Below, piece by piece: positions 12,167-23,407 of a stretch of DNA of 64,000 bases. Position 1 is the stretch's first letter, and every line of letters begins with the position of its first letter. The notes beneath the pieces are model-generated. The model saw only the letters and a program-made list of their open reading frames with translations, searched no databases and had not been told where the DNA came from. Made by a program: the position numbers and the translations under genes. The stretch is from Thuidium tamariscinum (lineage: Eukaryota; Streptophyta; Bryopsida; Hypnales; Thuidiaceae). The DNA lies in assembly GCA_947034885.2 (NCBI GenBank), contig OZ019759.1:13828501-13892500 (forward strand), written 5' to 3'.

Positions 12167-13764
12167 CTGCCAAAAAAATTGCACTACCAAGAAGTGAAAA
12201 CTTTGTAAGCCTTTTTGAACTAATAATACTTATTGAAATAATAATACTTATAGAGTACTATAAGTACCTTGTTAAGCTAGACATTTAGAATTTCTAACTA
12301 CATTGAGTATGACCTCCGATTTACAAATAGTCCACACCTTCTTGAAATAGACACTTAGACTTTTAAGGTCTATTTAAAACAACCAAAAACCTACATCAGT
12401 AAAAAGAGCAATGAAAACGTTCATTAATTTTGATGTTGTTCTAGAACTCTACAATGGTTACTAAAAAACAGGTAGCCACATTTAATTAGACACCTTGTAG
12501 CAGTGTTCATACTAAATATACTTGTTAAAATAAACTAATTTGATCATATTTTCACCAAATAATATAATGAGTATCATCTTCAACAATCCGTTTTGAATTT
12601 TTAACTATACTAATTACGCCCTCAAAACTAATGTAGTACAACATGTATTAAAAACATTTCATGAAACCTGCAATGGTTTTAAAACTTTGGACGTGGTACT
12701 AGAGAAAGGTATTTTTGTACTATTAGATACCCGAGTAGTACTAAAATTGTTCTCAAAATACTCTAATTGTATTAAACTCAAGAAAAATATACTTTGCATA
12801 CATACTAAAGTATTGATTAGTATAGTGCAATAAGCGGGGATAGAGATACCCGAATAGCTATTAGTACGTTTTGATCAAATAATACTTTTTCAAGGTCAGT
12901 GATTGTACCTTACTTTCGCTACAGAATACTAAGACTACTTTGTTCATTCAGAAGTGTACATTTATGAAAATCACTAAGTATTCTATAAAGTTTTGTAATA
13001 TAGTGCATACTTTAAACATCAGAATAGTACTGAAGTTGTTATTTAACTTGACAATTGGTCTTACTTCAGAGTAGTTAGAGTACAAGTACTTGACGAAGTT
13101 CTATTGGCATTGTACTAGACATATTTTCATGGTATTGACTCCACTAGAAAGGTTCTTTGTGTACATAATAGAGCATGTAGAAGTACAAAGCAAATTGTGG
13201 GAATAAAGAGGAGTTTGGATGGGGATACTTTCATAAAATATGTAGTATGTTTTGAGCTATACGTACTTATTTAAATGTAGTGTTTTGTACTAAATTCAAC
13301 CATAGATTATTATGAAGATTTTATATCTTTGGGTCTATTGGGTTTCAAAGTGTATTAAGTACTATCTTATTGTTAATACAGTACAATAAGTGTTATGAAC
13401 GTTGTTATAGTCTTGTAGTTCTTATAGAACCTCTTGAATTTATATAAAAAAGTACAAGTCTCCATTAAAGTAGTATTCACATTTTATCATGAATGTTCTT
13501 GTATTTTAGACCGTCAAAAAAAGGTACTATTTAGTTTGAAAAGAGTATAAAATATATAAAGTTCAAATTGTCTCTACATACTTATATAGTGAATTTAGGG
13601 CAATTATGTTCGGTACTTCTGAAATTTTCATTTTGGTTACAAACCTATGTTACATTAGAAGGTCTTTTCTTTCTTATACATGTGACCTATTTTACATACA
13701 CTCAAACAAACAAGTACAGAAAGCAGGAGAGATAGAAGAAGGATACTTAAAAGATGAAACTCAC
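12167..13764 (-). other. 1.6-kb transposase intron dense in AGTAC/GTACT
   Basis: The intron is bounded by CAG|GTGAGT and TTTTTTTGGCAG|ACT on the minus strand. By eye it holds roughly twenty AGTAC/GTACT pentamers, often as AGTACT or GTACTA, in ~1.6 kb of AT-rich DNA. The flanking exons have very few. The same motif is common at 10050-10220, 15380-15960 and in the RING-SET spacers. This suggests a family-specific binding motif kept outside coding sequence. Confidence 0.6.
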
Positions 13765-15072
13765 CTGAGTTTCACAAAGGTAATGTGTAGGATGAGGCTC
13801 AACCCATTGCAGACGTCCCACTCTGTGCCTTATAATGTCTTTCTGATTTGGTGACACCTTTGTTTGACCACTCCACCACGCATCAACACATTGTTTGATG
13901 TAATCAGATAAACCTGCTCTCTTTAGTCTCTGTAGATGTAGCTTTGGCACTATATCTTGTGGATCAAATGCATAAACCCTTCTTGTCAAAGCAAGGTTTA
14001 TGCTCTCGGTTGTTGTATTGAGAACCCGTGACAAACTTCTCACCCCATCAGTCCCCAAACTCACAGCCGCATCTAGTAGAGCACTCTTCCTAGCTAATAA
14101 TTCGTTAGAGTTGGCCACCTTCACTAATTGCAGTTCATGCTCAAAATTTTCAATGAAGGAATGAATCACCTTTGCTTCTTGTGGCCTGGGATAGTACACA
14201 GGTAACAAAGGTGAAACAATGTCATGGCGCAAAACTTTCTCCATGACATCCTTCCTACTGAATCGACCGGGACAACTTCTCAATTCCTCAACTATATACT
14301 GTGCTAGGTGTAGGGATCTCCGATGCAAATCCCTCACAGGTAAATAATCATCCAATTCACGATCTGGATCTAGAGGTGCAATCGCTAAACTTTGGGACGA
14401 CTCCAGTCTCTCTGTGTCACGTGCTCTTTGATGAGCCTTCCTCTCTCTTGCATTCTCTGTAACTGCAGAGAGAACCTCTTCATGCATACAAGCCTTGGCG
14501 ACCCTAGCAGCTAGATCGGGACGACTAATGCCATGCTTTGCCCGTTTTCTCTTGGCAGCGTTGCCCATTAGACTGAACCTAGCAAGGAAAAGGTTCAGGA
14601 AAACAAATGTAGTCGTTAGTCTTCTACGCAGAATCAAAGTACATAGTTGAGGAGTTGTGAAGCTCACACGATTGAGCAAAAAAACGGGGGAAACAAAGCA
14701 CTCAAAAGTTGTTTGAAAAATATGAGAACAAATTCACCTAATGAAGATAATTCATTCGAAGCACTGTCAGAGCACCATGGATTCACAGCTACCCGTACCA
14801 GGTGAAGTGCTCACGTTAGAGAGAGAAGGTGTGTAATCAAAGCTAGTAGTTGGATAACTATCACCGGAATCTGTAGATCTTGGATTCAAAAAAAGTGCAC
14901 GTCGAGGAGACTCTTTTGCAGTGTTGGAATGGCTTAAGTAAAATTCACTCTTGCCTTGCTTGGACACAGGAGTTTCTGACACGTATCCAAAATCACTAGT
15001 ATACTTAGAGAAAACAGAACCCACCTCAACTGTTGAAACAGAGAGAAGATTGAAGGACACCTCACGTGTAGG

Positions 15073-15096
15073 GAAGTAAGAGGTGATTAATTTCTG
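15073..15096 (-). other. PCNA-interacting (PIP) box-like motif in transposase N-terminus
   Basis: Residues 12-19 of the frame starting at 15129 read QKLITSYF, which fits the PIP-box pattern Q-x-x-[ILM]-x-x-[FY]-[FY] with aromatic residues at both last positions. PIP boxes bind the sliding clamp PCNA and are known in some transposases such as pogo. Function here is inferred from the motif alone. Confidence 0.5.
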
Positions 15097-15129
15097 GACA
15101 AGAACAGGGCGCTCAGTGGATTTTGACAT

Positions 15130-15961
15130 AATGCAAAACCAATCTTGTGAATGTTGTATGTAATCCTACAGATCAAACACAACAAGAAAGGAAGCGAGCA
15201 AGGAAGAACAGTGCAAAAATGAGAAAGTGTTTGAAGACTGCGCATGCAGAAAGATTCGTTGAGAGAGACGGGAGTGTGTTGAGAGACGACGTCGACGCAC
15301 AAATTTGGCCTCATCCGAATTAGCGCTCCCTGCAAATAGTATTTCCCAAATTTCTTGGCGGCGGTAGTAATTAGGGGATCTTTCTTGAAGTACTTTTGAT
15401 ATAGTAACTATAATTTTGTACTAAAAAGACAGAGGGAGGGGCACAAAATTATTATGAGCAGAAAACAGTAATTTGGAAATTCGATAGGTAGCCATCCTTT
15501 GAGACGCTTAAAGCATCTAGAATCCAGAAAGTGATTTAGAAAAAACGGTATTTTAAAACAAGTTATGGCTTTCCAAAAAATGAGCTCTATTTTTGTACTT
15601 CATTGCCAAATATGATATGTAATTAGGAATGTGAACGAAGATTTGGGTAAAGCCGCCTTCCATGTTTCATGTTACATAAGGGATGCAGAAAAAAGAATTC
15701 TGTATGGCCTCCAAACAAGTACTTTAACGTGATTTGTAGTATTGTGCCATTTTGATAGTCATGTACAAAAGTACTATTTTTATGGCCTGAATTAAGTTTT
15801 TCAACAAATTTAACCATATTCCTAGCTATATAACATCTACACGCTATAGAAAATGAACATAAATGTCTGGAAAAACAATTTTTGATTTGAGTAATATTAA
15901 GTACAAAATCATGTTTATTACCAATTTTGCATTGTGACCTCAAAAGTACAAGGGTCTAGTG
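15130..15961. other. leader and outer flank of the transposase gene
   Basis: GC-richer up to about 15360 (GACGACGTCGACG near 15282), then AT-rich with several AGTACTTTT-type motifs. No gene is seen. CTAGTG at 15956-15961 is a possible CACTAG-type element end (reverse complement); this is weak. Confidence 0.35.
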
Positions 15962-16018
15962 TACTTCAACCCCCGACTCCTATAATCCTATATGACTACG
16001 TGAAAGCTATGATACACA

Positions 16019-16040
16019 TTAGGTCGAGTCGATCTAAAAC
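16019..16040. promoter_or_regulatory. palindrome of the 16-kb paralog, past its stop codon
   Basis: TTAGGTCGAGTCGATCTAA lies about 24 bp beyond the stop of the minus-strand gene fragment. The giant element has its own version at the same distance past the stop of the paralogous gene (26893-26913). Confidence 0.7.
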
Positions 16041-16061
16041 GCCGAGTACCACATTAGAATT

Positions 16062-18686
16062 TCAACTAGAGGCACCTGCATATGCAGCCGAGTTGTTCGG
16101 TTGAGCAGATGCGTCCTCAATCTCAATAGGGACTACGTTCACCACTATGCACTCCAAGGAAGTTGTAGCCACCACGTCCTTGTCAACGTCCATTTGAACA
16201 GTGTAGGCAACTTTGATGTCATCATCCAAAGGTGGTAGTGAAGTTGTCACCTCAGTATGTTCGAAAGGAAGGAGAGGCTGCTCACACTATCCTTGCATAC
16301 TCTCACTTTCAATGTAGGTATCAACGGGAGAGGGTAGTACAATTGTTGCGACGGGAGCAAAAGATGATGCCGTTGGTATAGGTTGCGCTAAATCCACAGG
16401 TGCTAGCATTAGAACCTGGGGAGCTGCCACTAAGGTTCCTGGTCGAGGAAGACCTGATCCAAAATTCAAAAACGACTTGAAAGATCCAAAACCTGCACTT
16501 TGGATCAGCAAGGGTGATGTACCTTGCCTTGGAAGAAAAAAGCTGATTGGAGTGACGCCTTGCAAGTGGTTAACGATGGCTGCCAATGTCGCTTGATTTT
16601 CGGCATTATTTGAAAAAATCAATTGCTTGATTTCATCAAGCCGCTTCCCTTGCTCAACATGCAGAGCAAGATTTTGAGCGCGGTCTTTCTTCCAAGACTC
16701 CCTGATCTTCTCTAATTGCAACCGCATGTCTTTATCATTGTCGTCGTCATTGTCGTCTCTTCTCTTTTTCTTCTATGCCCTCCCCCGAGCAGGAATGCTT
16801 GCTGGTTGCACATCCATAGGCTAACCTAATGACATGGACGATCCGCGCACACTCTGAGAAAGGTTCATAGGTGTGTAGTGCTCCTCGTTTAGAGGAAGCG
16901 GGTCCATTACATCCATCTTGTCCTCGGTGTTGCCACCGTCGTCCGATAATTCTTCCACCTCTACTTCAAGTACCTTCCCCTTTGACGACGGCACCCGACG
17001 TCGTGACGAGGAGGGTGTGGATGAGAATAGGGGCTTCCATGGATGAAGTTCCTCATCCACAAAATAACCCTTTGGGAGAAAGTCGTCTTGGTTTAGGCAT
17101 TTGCCTGCCCCAACGATTTCAGTCCAATGTTCAGACTCATCAGATGTCCCAACGGCAAAGACTCTGAAGCCCATCATTTGCAGATAAAAAATAATTTGCA
17201 TAAAAGTAGTATATTCGTTAATTAAATACTAGAACCTCTAATTGTTTAGGTCAACTTGATCTAAAACAAAGCTCCTCAAAATGAACTCGAACTAAATATT
17301 TAACAAGTACAAAGATAGAAAAAATTCAAGGGAATTAGGTCGGGTTGACCTAAAACAACGTACCATAGTAGCTCAGGTTAACTTTGCTCCCCCAAACACT
17401 GACAGAATGTTCAATGATCCGAGTGCAAATCGTTGAAGGATATGCTAATAAAACTCCATGCGGAGTTCTGTATTGTGTATCCTAAACGCAATCTCGTTGT
17501 ACATTCGGGGCTTATTGAAGACATTTGTATCAGGTGCCCGGTATGTCTTATACGGTAATTACCAGTCCACTCTGGACTTGTCCTGAAGGAAAATGAGGTA
17601 CACATTCTCTACCGCCTTGCTATTATTTGTAGAGTAGTCTCCCATTCTCTCATTCTTAGCTGGCCAGTACTCAACATTGTCCATTCTGTACTCTTTCAAG
17701 ACAGGATTTTGATGAATGAAGGTCAGCACTTGGGTTTGCTCAACGAAATCCACGCGAATGAATAACCATGATCTTGGAATCTCCTCAAGTGTAGGCTTTT
17801 TCATCTCCTGGAAAGAGGCCATCACCATGGTAATATAAGGCTAAAGCGGGGTGCACTTCCCCTTGTTTAGAACCACAGGGGTGTAGCGGAAGTCAATCAC
17901 CCCAAGCCCAATCCCAAGTACCGTATCAGGCCGCCAAGCACCAGTTGGCCAGTTATGGTGCTTGTCCGTCTCAATCTCATACGTTCTGTAATGCGCCACA
18001 ATTTGTGGCTTCACAAAATTGTTACGGTGCTCAAGGAAGGCCTTGAAGAACTGGGCAGCGTATGGAGACAATTCCTCTGCTGTCTTGTTCTTGGATTTAG
18101 TCTGCTTGGCGTCCTTCCAATAATCTTCACCCGATTTTTCAAGAAGCACATTCATCGTAGCACTGGTTACGGAGCGACTAGTCTTGAACTACCTTTATTT
18201 TTCTACATTCAAATTGTTGAACGCATTCAGCAATCCCAAGGAAGGATCTATCATGTGGAGCTCCCTCTTAACCAAGTACTTTCTCTTATGCCGCTCAACC
18301 CAGTCTTTTGCCGAGTAGCAGCTCTCAAGCACCAAAGTAATCATCTTCACAGTCACCATCGAGTACTGCAAGTTTTGTCTCTTCGGATTTATGTGAAAAA
18401 TGTGTTGCGCAAGCTTCTTCAAGTCATCATATGAAAGATTGACCAACCACTTGAAGAACTCGTGTGTTAAGTTCCCATTCTCTAACTTCCACCCTGACTT
18501 CTCCTTGAATTTCAACAAAGTATCTGGGTCAATTAGCTCTCCATGCGCAGCACTAGAAATTACCTTGCTCCAGAGGTTATAGACGTCATCTGGTGCCATT
18601 ACTATTTTTAACTCGTTCGCTATTTTGAGAAGGACATGGCTAGATTGCCTTTTTTTTCCCACGATATAGGGATTGAGCAATTGCAT
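16062..18686 (-). pseudogene. decayed paralog of the giant element's ParB-like gene, 3' part only
   Basis: The reading order (right to left) matches the gene at 31240-26938. APDDVYNLWSKVISSAAHGEL parallels APNDVYKLWSEVIFAAAHGEL. Shared blocks continue with VLESCYSAKDWVERHKRKYLVK, FFKAFLEHRNNFVKPQIVAHYR, LGVIDFR, RSWLFI and RIHNTELRMEFY. After an intron (17170-17370) come MGFRVFAVGTSDESEHW and a Ser/acidic tail, then a coiled-coil-like segment (16287-16727) and a Pro/Thr-rich end. The N-terminal ParB-like part is absent; the fragment begins inside a 171-bp direct repeat. Many in-frame stops are present and some replace residues other than Gln, so this copy is plainly dead. Its 3' splice site also looks mutated (CAA instead of CAG before ATGATGGG). 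Function is unknown. Confidence 0.75.
17245..17354. promoter_or_regulatory. two intronic palindromes of the 16-kb paralog
   Basis: TTAGGTCAACTTGATCTAA (about 17246-17264) and TTAGGTCGGGTTGACCTAA (17335-17353) sit near the 3' and 5' ends of the last intron. The homologous intron of the giant element (28139-28306) also has one palindrome near each end, but with an AGCTCGA core. Confidence 0.75.
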
Positions 18687-19141
18687 TGTATGAAATGGAA
18701 ATTGTCATGGAACAAGAATGTCCCATGACAATCCATCCTCTACCTATTTTTTTCTCTCTTTAGTGTGTGAATTTCATGGCATTTGAGGGTTCTCCATTTT
18801 TTCCAAGAAAGTCCAAAAATGTCCTTTTTGCTTTAGTTCATAGAGAATTTGAATGATACAAGTATGAAATTGAAATTCAACATGGAAGATGAATGTTCCA
18901 CAAGTTTCTAACTTGTACAAATATTTTTTGGCATGTAATTTATGTGAATTTCATTACATTTGTGGCTTTGCGTTTTTGAAAAGGATATGGCTAGATTGCC
19001 CTTTTTTTCCCATGATATAGGGATTGAGCAATTGCATTGTATGAAATGGAAATTGTCATGGAACAAGAATGTCCTATGATAGTCCATCCTCTACCTATTT
19101 TTTTTTCTCTTTAGTGTGTGAATTTCATGGCATTTGAGGGT
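18620..19141. repeat. 171-bp direct repeat, 351 bp apart
   Basis: The stretches about 18620-18790 and 18971-19141 are nearly identical (GGCTAGATTGCC, GATATAGGGATTGAGCAATTG, TTAGTGTGTGAATTTCATGG). The first copy overlaps the 5' end of the paralog fragment. The spacing DNA is AT-rich and non-coding. Confidence 0.85.
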
Positions 19142-21028
19142 GGAAGCACACTACACTAGGTATACTTTAGGCAAAAATTTGAAGTACTTGAAGTGTACAT
19201 TTTTTGTTAAATTTACAAACTGTACATGTCATCGCTCAATGTCAGCCGTCGATTTCAATACTGCGTGCCATGCTATTTGTAGATCGAGATGGCCCAATCA
19301 CAATCAAGACGCGTACAGCCACCGGTCACTTGAGGGTTTTAACTAGCTATAGGCGATCATCTTCATCTCTCTCCTCTTGGGGTCTGCCTTCGTCCCTACT
19401 TTCTTTATTTGTTAATGAGTTTCCTTTCTTTGTTTGCCGCGCCCTCCTATTTTGTGCTTAGAGTTGTTATTTTGTCAATGGACTTTGGTCGCTATCGTTG
19501 CTCTCTCTTTCTCTAGGATATTATGTTGTTTTGTGGTCCTGGATTTAGTTAACTACTGTTGCGCCCTTTTTTTTAGGGTGGTTTGGGGTTTGTTTGTGTT
19601 TATGGGATTTAGGGTTTAGGCTACACTCTCCTTTTTCCGAGTGATTTGGGGTTTAGTTCTACTCGTGGAATTTGGTAGGTGCTGCCTTTCCTTCTAGTTT
19701 TGGGGTTTTGAAGATAACTTATCATTTGGGGTCTTAAGAGTTTGTGACATTTACGCTTTGAGGGCGTGTTGTTGTCATTGTTGGACGAGCATTTCTCTCA
19801 ATTGGAAGCTGGGGACGTGCCTCTCTTGGCCCGCGCAAGTTGTAGACTAGCTTTTTGTGGCACAGCAGTGTTGGGAACAAGTTGTTTTTTACACACGGGA
19901 GTTGGAGAGAGGTGTGTTCTTTTTTGCACCAGCTTCGTGTTGGACACGCGGTGAGGATGAGGTGGCGTAGTAGAACCAGCATTCGTAGACAAGCTCGAGC
20001 TGGCTAAAAACACTAGTCTTCCAAGCACTCCCACAGTTGCTTTGCATTTCCAGGTTGTACATCTTCTTCATCAGCTTTGTTTTTCATTAGTTTTCAATTC
20101 TTAGGATTTTAAGGGTGAAGTGTTTTGGTTTGAAATGTCTTCTTGTGGTGTTTTAGTTGACTGAAAGCAATATTTCTTTGAATGTTTTTCTAGGTTGTAG
20201 CAGTGCAGGAGGCTTCACAGCTCTGAATCCACTACATTTGCCGCCATTGTAGTTTCGAAACTGCCATTATCAAGAGTTTTCCCACGCTGGAAGTAATTGA
20301 AGCTAAAGGTGCGTGTTATTTAAGTGATTCATTTCATCGTGGATTATTGTTGCACTATCTTTTTCCCACCCTAGTTTAGGATTGTTTGGATCACTGTAAT
20401 AATTTCTGTAGTAGTTTTAGGGTTTTAGGGTTTCTTCATTTTTATTCCCTACGTGCACATCTGGCTTCAAAGTTGTCTTAAGGTTTCTAAATTGCAAAAA
20501 CAAGATTGTATTCTAGTTGGCTCATGCGGTGCATAACAAGTAATGGCTTAAAATACAGTTTCAGATTTGCATTTGCATTGACATTGTAAGTATATTTCGT
20601 CCATTCATTTGAAGTCATTAGGTTTTGAGAATGTTTAGTTCAAGCTAGTAGGCTACAATGAGAACAATGAAGTGTCGAGTAAAGGTTCACTTGATATGGA
20701 AAAGGTTCACTTCATATTGAAGCATTCTTTTGAGAATAATTGGCTGAGCAAGGTCACTACTGTGTTTATAATTTACCTCTTTTTCTTCTTTGACTGTTTT
20801 GTTTTTGCTTATCTAGAAGAAGATCTATCTGAGGTAGTGCTGAATTATCTATTGCATTGTTAGGACTACTAATTTTTGTTATTATGTGTCTGCTTAGTAG
20901 GTCTACTAGAATGTAATCCTCCATTTTGTTTTTTGTAATTTTGTTTATGAATGTTGTGTGTAGGGAATTTTCATCTCAATTAAAACTGTGAAGAAGTCAC
21001 CACATACAATGAATTTAGGTCTGCTACA
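19142..21028 (+). promoter_or_regulatory. long leader of RING gene copy 2
   Basis: About 1.9 kb of mixed composition with telomere-like boxes near 19608 and 20425 and several GT/AG pairs that could define a 5'-UTR intron. No coding frame of quality is seen. It may start at CACTAGGTATAC (19154), a possible CACTA-like terminus. Confidence 0.35.
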
Positions 21029-22955
21029 ATGACAAAGAAGGGGACCGAATCTGCAACAAGAAGCAAATCGGGACTGTCTTCTGCAAGCAAGGGCAATGAT
21101 AGCAAAGGTGACAGCCAATTTCTTAGCTTGGCTGAGATTGAGGCCCTCTTGGACAATTTAAAGCAACCTCCTGCCGTAATGCATTGGCATGATTTCAAAT
21201 CAACATACGGGCTGGAAGAAGATGGAGTGAATCCTCATAGATTGAAGAAGGACAAAGATTTCCCAGAGGAGTGGATGACCGAATTGTTTGGGAAGGCTCA
21301 AGGCGATAAGGGGCGGTCTGGATACAATTGGGTCAATTGCAAAGTCCCTGAAGTAGTTGCAAGGATCAAGTATTTGCATCCTTTGATCTATCAAATAGTT
21401 GACTTGGAAATCCCATGGACTCTGAGCTGCCAATTCGCTCGTGGAGTTGTATTTGAGTACATCAACGAGAAAAGACACAAAAAGAGAAGGTTAATTGGTG
21501 CAAGTTTGGGGAGGAGACGAATTTTCACCAACGAGCGAGATATGATCAAGACACAACAAAGCTAGAGTATGCAATGAATGAAGGTCTCAATGTGACAAAA
21601 TCCAGTTGGAGAAAGATCAAGACACCTCTCTAAGTCAAGATGGAGGTGAAGGCCGAGTTAGGAGAGGGCCCTTCTCAGAGGCTATCTGATGGTAGAGCAG
21701 TGAGTTTTTGACTTTGAATTCTTGTTTCAATTACTTCTTATTGTTTGTATTTTCTAATTGTTCTTTGTGCTCTGTTCTTCTTCCTTATTTTATATAGATG
21801 GGAATGTCCAATTTTGTGAATGAAGCTAATTACTTTCAGCTTGTATGGGTTGCAGCTAGAATGTGTCCAACATCTACCCCTCAATCCTACCAAGCTTTCA
21901 AAAGCAGAAAGGGGACCTGAATCTAATTCTTCTCGGAACAATTTGGAGTATATGGAGAATCTTTTGTGTGTATTGGCAATGGAGGTAGAAGCACTGAAGG
22001 TTAATTCCAGCAGTACAGAAGTAGAGAAAAAAGAGGCCGGAAGTAGAGTTCGGGTTTTGGAGTTGGTGTGTGATTCATTTGGTGCAAAGCTGCAATCTGT
22101 AATGAAGATGGACTCCGAATTTAAAAAGTCAGATCCCCCTGACTTGGTGGGACTCAAGAACAACGAGGTCAGGAAAGCATTGTTGGAGGAGGTTGTGGAT
22201 GAAAAGAAATTGGAGCTGAATACTTTGAGGATGGAACATTAGAAGAAAACCGTGTAAGAATGGTGTAAAATGCGTCACCTTGTTTATGTTGAAAAGCATG
22301 TTTGCAACGTAGGAAAAACGCAGGAAAACGTTGGAAAACGTGTTTTTCTACATTTTTCTGCGTTTTCTTGCGTTTTTCCTACGTTGCAAACGTGGTTTTC
22401 AACATAAACAAGGTGACGTGTTTTACACCATTCTTACACAGTTTTCTTCTAGTGGAAGCTGCTAAGTTGGAGCATGCAGTTCTTGAATGCTTGAGACTCC
22501 TACGAGTGAAGCAGATCATGCTCCAGGGTGTGAAAGCTGAGTGCAAACTACTGAAGATGGAGAAAGCAAGTCTCGGCTTCAATCCCACGCTTATTGTCTA
22601 CCCCAGCCACAAGGTTGAGGACGATGACTTAGGTGAAATCATGTTTTTAAAGATCACCATTTGCTCACTTTGTGGTTTTGGATTCCCTAAGAGTGATATC
22701 ATAGTCAGTAGTTGTAAGCACATGTATCATCCTTTCTGTGCCAAAATTGTGTATCAAAGTGGCAATAGATGTGCTGATCTGAATTGTATACAAGCTTTGG
22801 TAGATCCTGATTGGTTCAGGAGTTTGGGAGTTGGTAAAGTAAATGAAGAATTACAGTAGAGGGCTGCCTTGTTACATTGTACTGAAGAAGGTGCACAGCT
22901 GTTGGCTGAATGGGCTGAGAATGCACGGTTAAGGTGTCCAAACGTAGATATGTGA
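21029..22955 (+). pseudogene. RING-H2-like/coiled-coil protein, copy 2 (family A), disrupted by a MITE
   Basis: ATG 21029 opens a frame with a Ser/Lys-rich start and an AEIEALLDNLKQPP...HDFKSTY...ARIKYLHPLIYQI block, paralogous to the copy-1 globular segment. A frameshift near 21490 and an exon end at GCA|GTGAGT (21700) follow. The next exon (from about 21830-21890) encodes a coiled coil (EVEALKVNSSSTEVEKKE, KKLELNTLRME). It is cut by a 218-bp MITE at 22237-22454 and continues with AAKLEHAVLECLRLLRVK. With the insertion and its 3-bp duplication set aside, the frame runs straight through. The C-terminal zinc module is clear: ICSLCGFGFPKSDIIVSSC, KHMYHPFC, RCADLNC. The natural end is about 22955 after one in-frame TAG. 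Its partner SET gene lies beyond the 25-kb insertion. Confidence 0.75.
22237..22454. mobile_element. CACTA-type foldback MITE in RING gene copy 2
   Basis: The left end is CATTAGAAGAAAAC and the right end is the reverse complement of CACTAGAAGAAAAC. The element is one long imperfect hairpin (for example TTTGCAACGTAGGAAAAACG opposite its complement). It is flanked by a 3-bp GAA duplication, as in CACTA (EnSpm) elements. At 218 bp plus 3 bp it adds a non-multiple of three and breaks the host frame. It belongs to the same family as 50593-50756. Confidence 0.93.
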
Positions 22956-23287
22956 CAGTTGCTTTAAATTCTTTGTATTTTTTTTGTTGCACTAATATGA
23001 TTAAATTTGGTTTAGATGCATGGAATCACTCTCATAATATGTAGTGTAAAACTTTGTACAATCTCTATAGTACTATTAGAATTCATTTTGGCAATCTATA
23101 GTAGTATTCATAACATTTACAGTGTCCAGCAGTAGTGCATATGGCCTGTGAGTATTTGTAGTCATCATATGTACATATTTTGGGTTCTCTTACTGACATC
23201 TTTGTACTCTTAGTTAATTAGAATACATTCTTTGTAGTTATACTTTGTAATATTGCCAATTCTAACTACTTACAGTACATCTCTTCA
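22956..23287. other. AT-rich RING-SET spacer, left part
   Basis: No gene is seen. TAGTACTATTAG and TAGTAGTATTC motifs resemble the spacer of copy 1. Confidence 0.4.
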
Positions 23288-23382
23288 ATTGCTTAGAATA
23301 TATGTCTAATTGCTTAGAGTATATGTCTAACTACTTAGAGTACATGTCTAATTACTTAGAGTATATGTCTAATTACTTAGAG
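23288..23382. repeat. 21-bp tandem array, left half (interrupted)
   Basis: Four and a half units of a 21-bp repeat containing CTTAGAGTATATGTCTA. The last, partial unit ends with AGAG at the border of the giant element and continues at 48509. Confidence 0.92.
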
Positions 23383-23407
23383 AACATGATATTCATTAAA
23401 ATGAGAG
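23383..23407 (+). repeat. left terminal inverted repeat of the giant element
   Basis: Begins AACATGATATTCATTAAA and pairs with 48484-48508 with three mismatches over 25 bp. Confidence 0.88.

Larger units (their letters stand above)
10258..15129 (-). pseudogene. DDE-type transposase gene of family A, two or three exons
   Basis: The candidate first frame (15129-14767) is Ser/Thr-rich and has a PCNA-box-like motif. A second exon (from about 14568, MGNAAKRKRAKHG, to 13765) ends at CAG|GTGAGT. The intron (12167-13764) ends at TTTTGGCAG and joins in phase 0 to an exon ending at 10258. This last exon has Cys-rich segments (RNTCCC, CACQCVLCLG), VVSHIDYAENYSF, a DGCSAQFK acidic motif and FFESAHGKGEWDGAGA, followed by a tail with RGKYYKKFGRGDKTY. 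The HIDYAENY / DGCxAQFK / HGKGxxDG set is shared with a widespread eukaryotic RNase H-like transposase family that I cannot name with confidence. Catalytic D, D and D/E would fall in these motifs. Damage is light: two in-frame TAGs and one single-base shift near 11675. It faces the RING and SET genes. The join between the first two exons is uncertain. Confidence 0.7.
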
